Of a stretch of DNA of 49,184 nucleotides, positions 48,268 through 49,184 are shown one piece after another (the stretch's first letter is position 1; every line of letters starts with the position of its first letter). The stretch is taken from positions 74,013 to 123,196 of the forward strand of contig CAKOGP040002380.1 of the NCBI GenBank assembly GCA_933822405.4. The letters run 5' to 3'. The notes under the pieces were generated by a model. It was not told where the DNA came from, ran no database searches, and worked only from the letters and a program-made list of their open reading frames with translations. This DNA is from Cylindrotheca closterium. Lineage: Eukaryota; Bacillariophyta; Bacillariophyceae; Bacillariales; Bacillariaceae. Both the position numbers and the translations under genes were made by a program.

Positions 48268-49184
48268 GGTAACCGACAACACCTCAGCAAGCGCGAGGAC
48301 AGTAGCTGGTACAATAGCGAAGAAGTGACACGAAAGATACCCCCACGAACGAGGTGACGCTAGCATCGACAACGCACGTACGCACTCTCCTGGTATCAGG
48401 TACGATTACACGTTCCTAGCTGACGTTCAAAACCAGCTCCAGTTCATCTCTTCGAAGCATGGACAGCAGCACACCACCACAACCCAAGAAAAAGCAAGCC
48501 AGCACCAATAGGCAGAACACTCTTCTCATGATTTTTACCACTAGAAATTTTCAAAAGACGCTCGATTTCAAAGCAGCAATATCCATGAAACCTACAAACA
48601 ATGAATCATCCCATGGGAAAGTTCTTATCACAACTGCACACAGGAAAGAGGAGAGGCGGAGCGAGCGAGCAGCAGGTGGCTGGCCCCGCGCCGCTGGCAA
48701 GAAGACAGGAACAATCATACCTCCTTGGAGCAATCATCGGAAGAACCTCCTCAGCCAATAACAGCTTATCGAATTGAGTAATGCACTATCATAGTGTGTC
48801 ATCGAATTGTTTCTGTAGTGGTCAAAGCGACCATAAAAATAGCTACATCTCGCCGCATGGTTTCTTCCCGCAGTCGTGGTCGTCGCTGATGACCCATATG
48901 CTCAAGAGGACCAATCGGTTGAATCCAAGTACACGGCATGCCAACTTCAGGTCTCAAGGGCCATACGGTAGGTATTCCACAAATGGTTCCGTATCGAAAC
49001 AACAATCCACGTAGCTGGTATTGGTACCATGCAGGTACATCTACCGGTACCGGTATACTGGAAGAATTTCGTAGAATCCAACAAGTACTGGTGTAAGGCT
49101 ATTATCCATTGGCCTAAAAAAGTACCTTCGATTAGTTGGATTTTGATCAGACACTTTATGCTATCGCATTGGTCTCGAGGACTG
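48268..49184. repeat. Long direct repeat, copy 2, truncated by window end
   Basis: Second copy of 45553-46469 (offset 2715 bp), near identical to the last base of the window. Contains the second identical 100-aa frame. Confidence 0.9.
48459..48761 (+). CDS. Hypothetical 100-aa frame in repeat copy 2
   Basis: Identical protein to 45744-46046. See that entry: duplication, not conservation, explains the identity, so coding status is open. Confidence 0.25.
   Translation: MDSSTPPQPKKKQASTNRQNTLLMIFTTRNFQKTLDFKAAISMKPTNNESSHGKVLITTAHRKEERRSERAAGGWPRAAGKKTGTIIPPWSNHRKNLLSQ

Noticed and set aside
45553..49184. LTR retrotransposon
   Set aside because: No TG...CA ends, primer-binding site, polypurine tract or gag-pol coding seen; internal part is only ~1.8 kb. 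Kept as an alternative in the findings.
1..49184. CRISPR arrays, rRNA, prokaryotic operons or insertion sequences
   Set aside because: No spaced identical repeats or rRNA cores; introns and gene style are eukaryotic.
1..49184. tRNA genes
   Set aside because: I looked for T-arm-like GGTTCRANTCC words with paired acceptor stems and found none convincing; a covariance search was not possible.

Overview
The window is eukaryotic nuclear DNA and most likely comes from a diatom, probably a raphid pennate. This rests on the protein families present: a CRAL-TRIO protein fused to a DUF6824-type domain (a family I know mainly from diatoms and relatives), membrane proteins with long Pro-Ser 'PSxxP' stalks and BspA/DUF285 or BspA LRR_5 repeats, and a P2-type acidic ribosomal protein. 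Introns are short (82-130 bp) with GT(A/G)AGT-like donors, and genes on both strands are separated by a few hundred bases. The species cannot be named from sequence alone. One 333-base run of N (12843-13175) is an assembly gap.

Layout. 1-2254 (minus): 3'-truncated acidic protein with no recognised domain. 3303-10470: two tandem type II membrane proteins sharing promoter and cytosolic N-terminus but with unrelated ectodomains (Cys repeats versus DUF285 repeats), followed by a decayed copy of the DUF285 domain. 11598-12833: low-complexity protein. 13259-15368: FMN-binding glutamate-synthase-domain protein with one intron and an organelle-like presequence. 15632-22999: two GT8-like glycosyltransferases flank three ankyrin-repeat genes and an ankyrin pseudogene. 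23753-27258: tandem CRAL-TRIO/DUF6824 pair, each with a conserved phase-0 intron. 27934-28455: small Cys-rich zinc-binding protein. 28816-30654: BspA-type LRR_5 protein. 31099-33402: PWWP-like protein with a duplicated C-terminal motif. 34404-36892: alpha/beta hydrolase (start region unresolved) and a sulfotransferase-like membrane protein. 37329-41378: charged nuclear-looking protein, ribosomal protein P2, PDZ-like protein. 42516-47466 (minus): four related small genes (98-132 aa) that I do not recognise. 45553-49184: a directly repeated segment of at least 917 bp encloses the fourth small gene.

The window is dominated by local duplication: nearly every family is tandemly duplicated, often with a pseudogene or a patch of near identity suggesting gene conversion. 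The most likely undescribed item is the small-protein cluster at 42.5-47.5 kb. Its members share two short hydrophobic helix motifs and a C-terminal Gln, and sit among tandem repeats, a large duplication and a locally enriched TACCGGTA palindrome. The second is the pair of chimeric surface proteins, where one promoter, cytosolic tail and stalk design carries different ectodomains.
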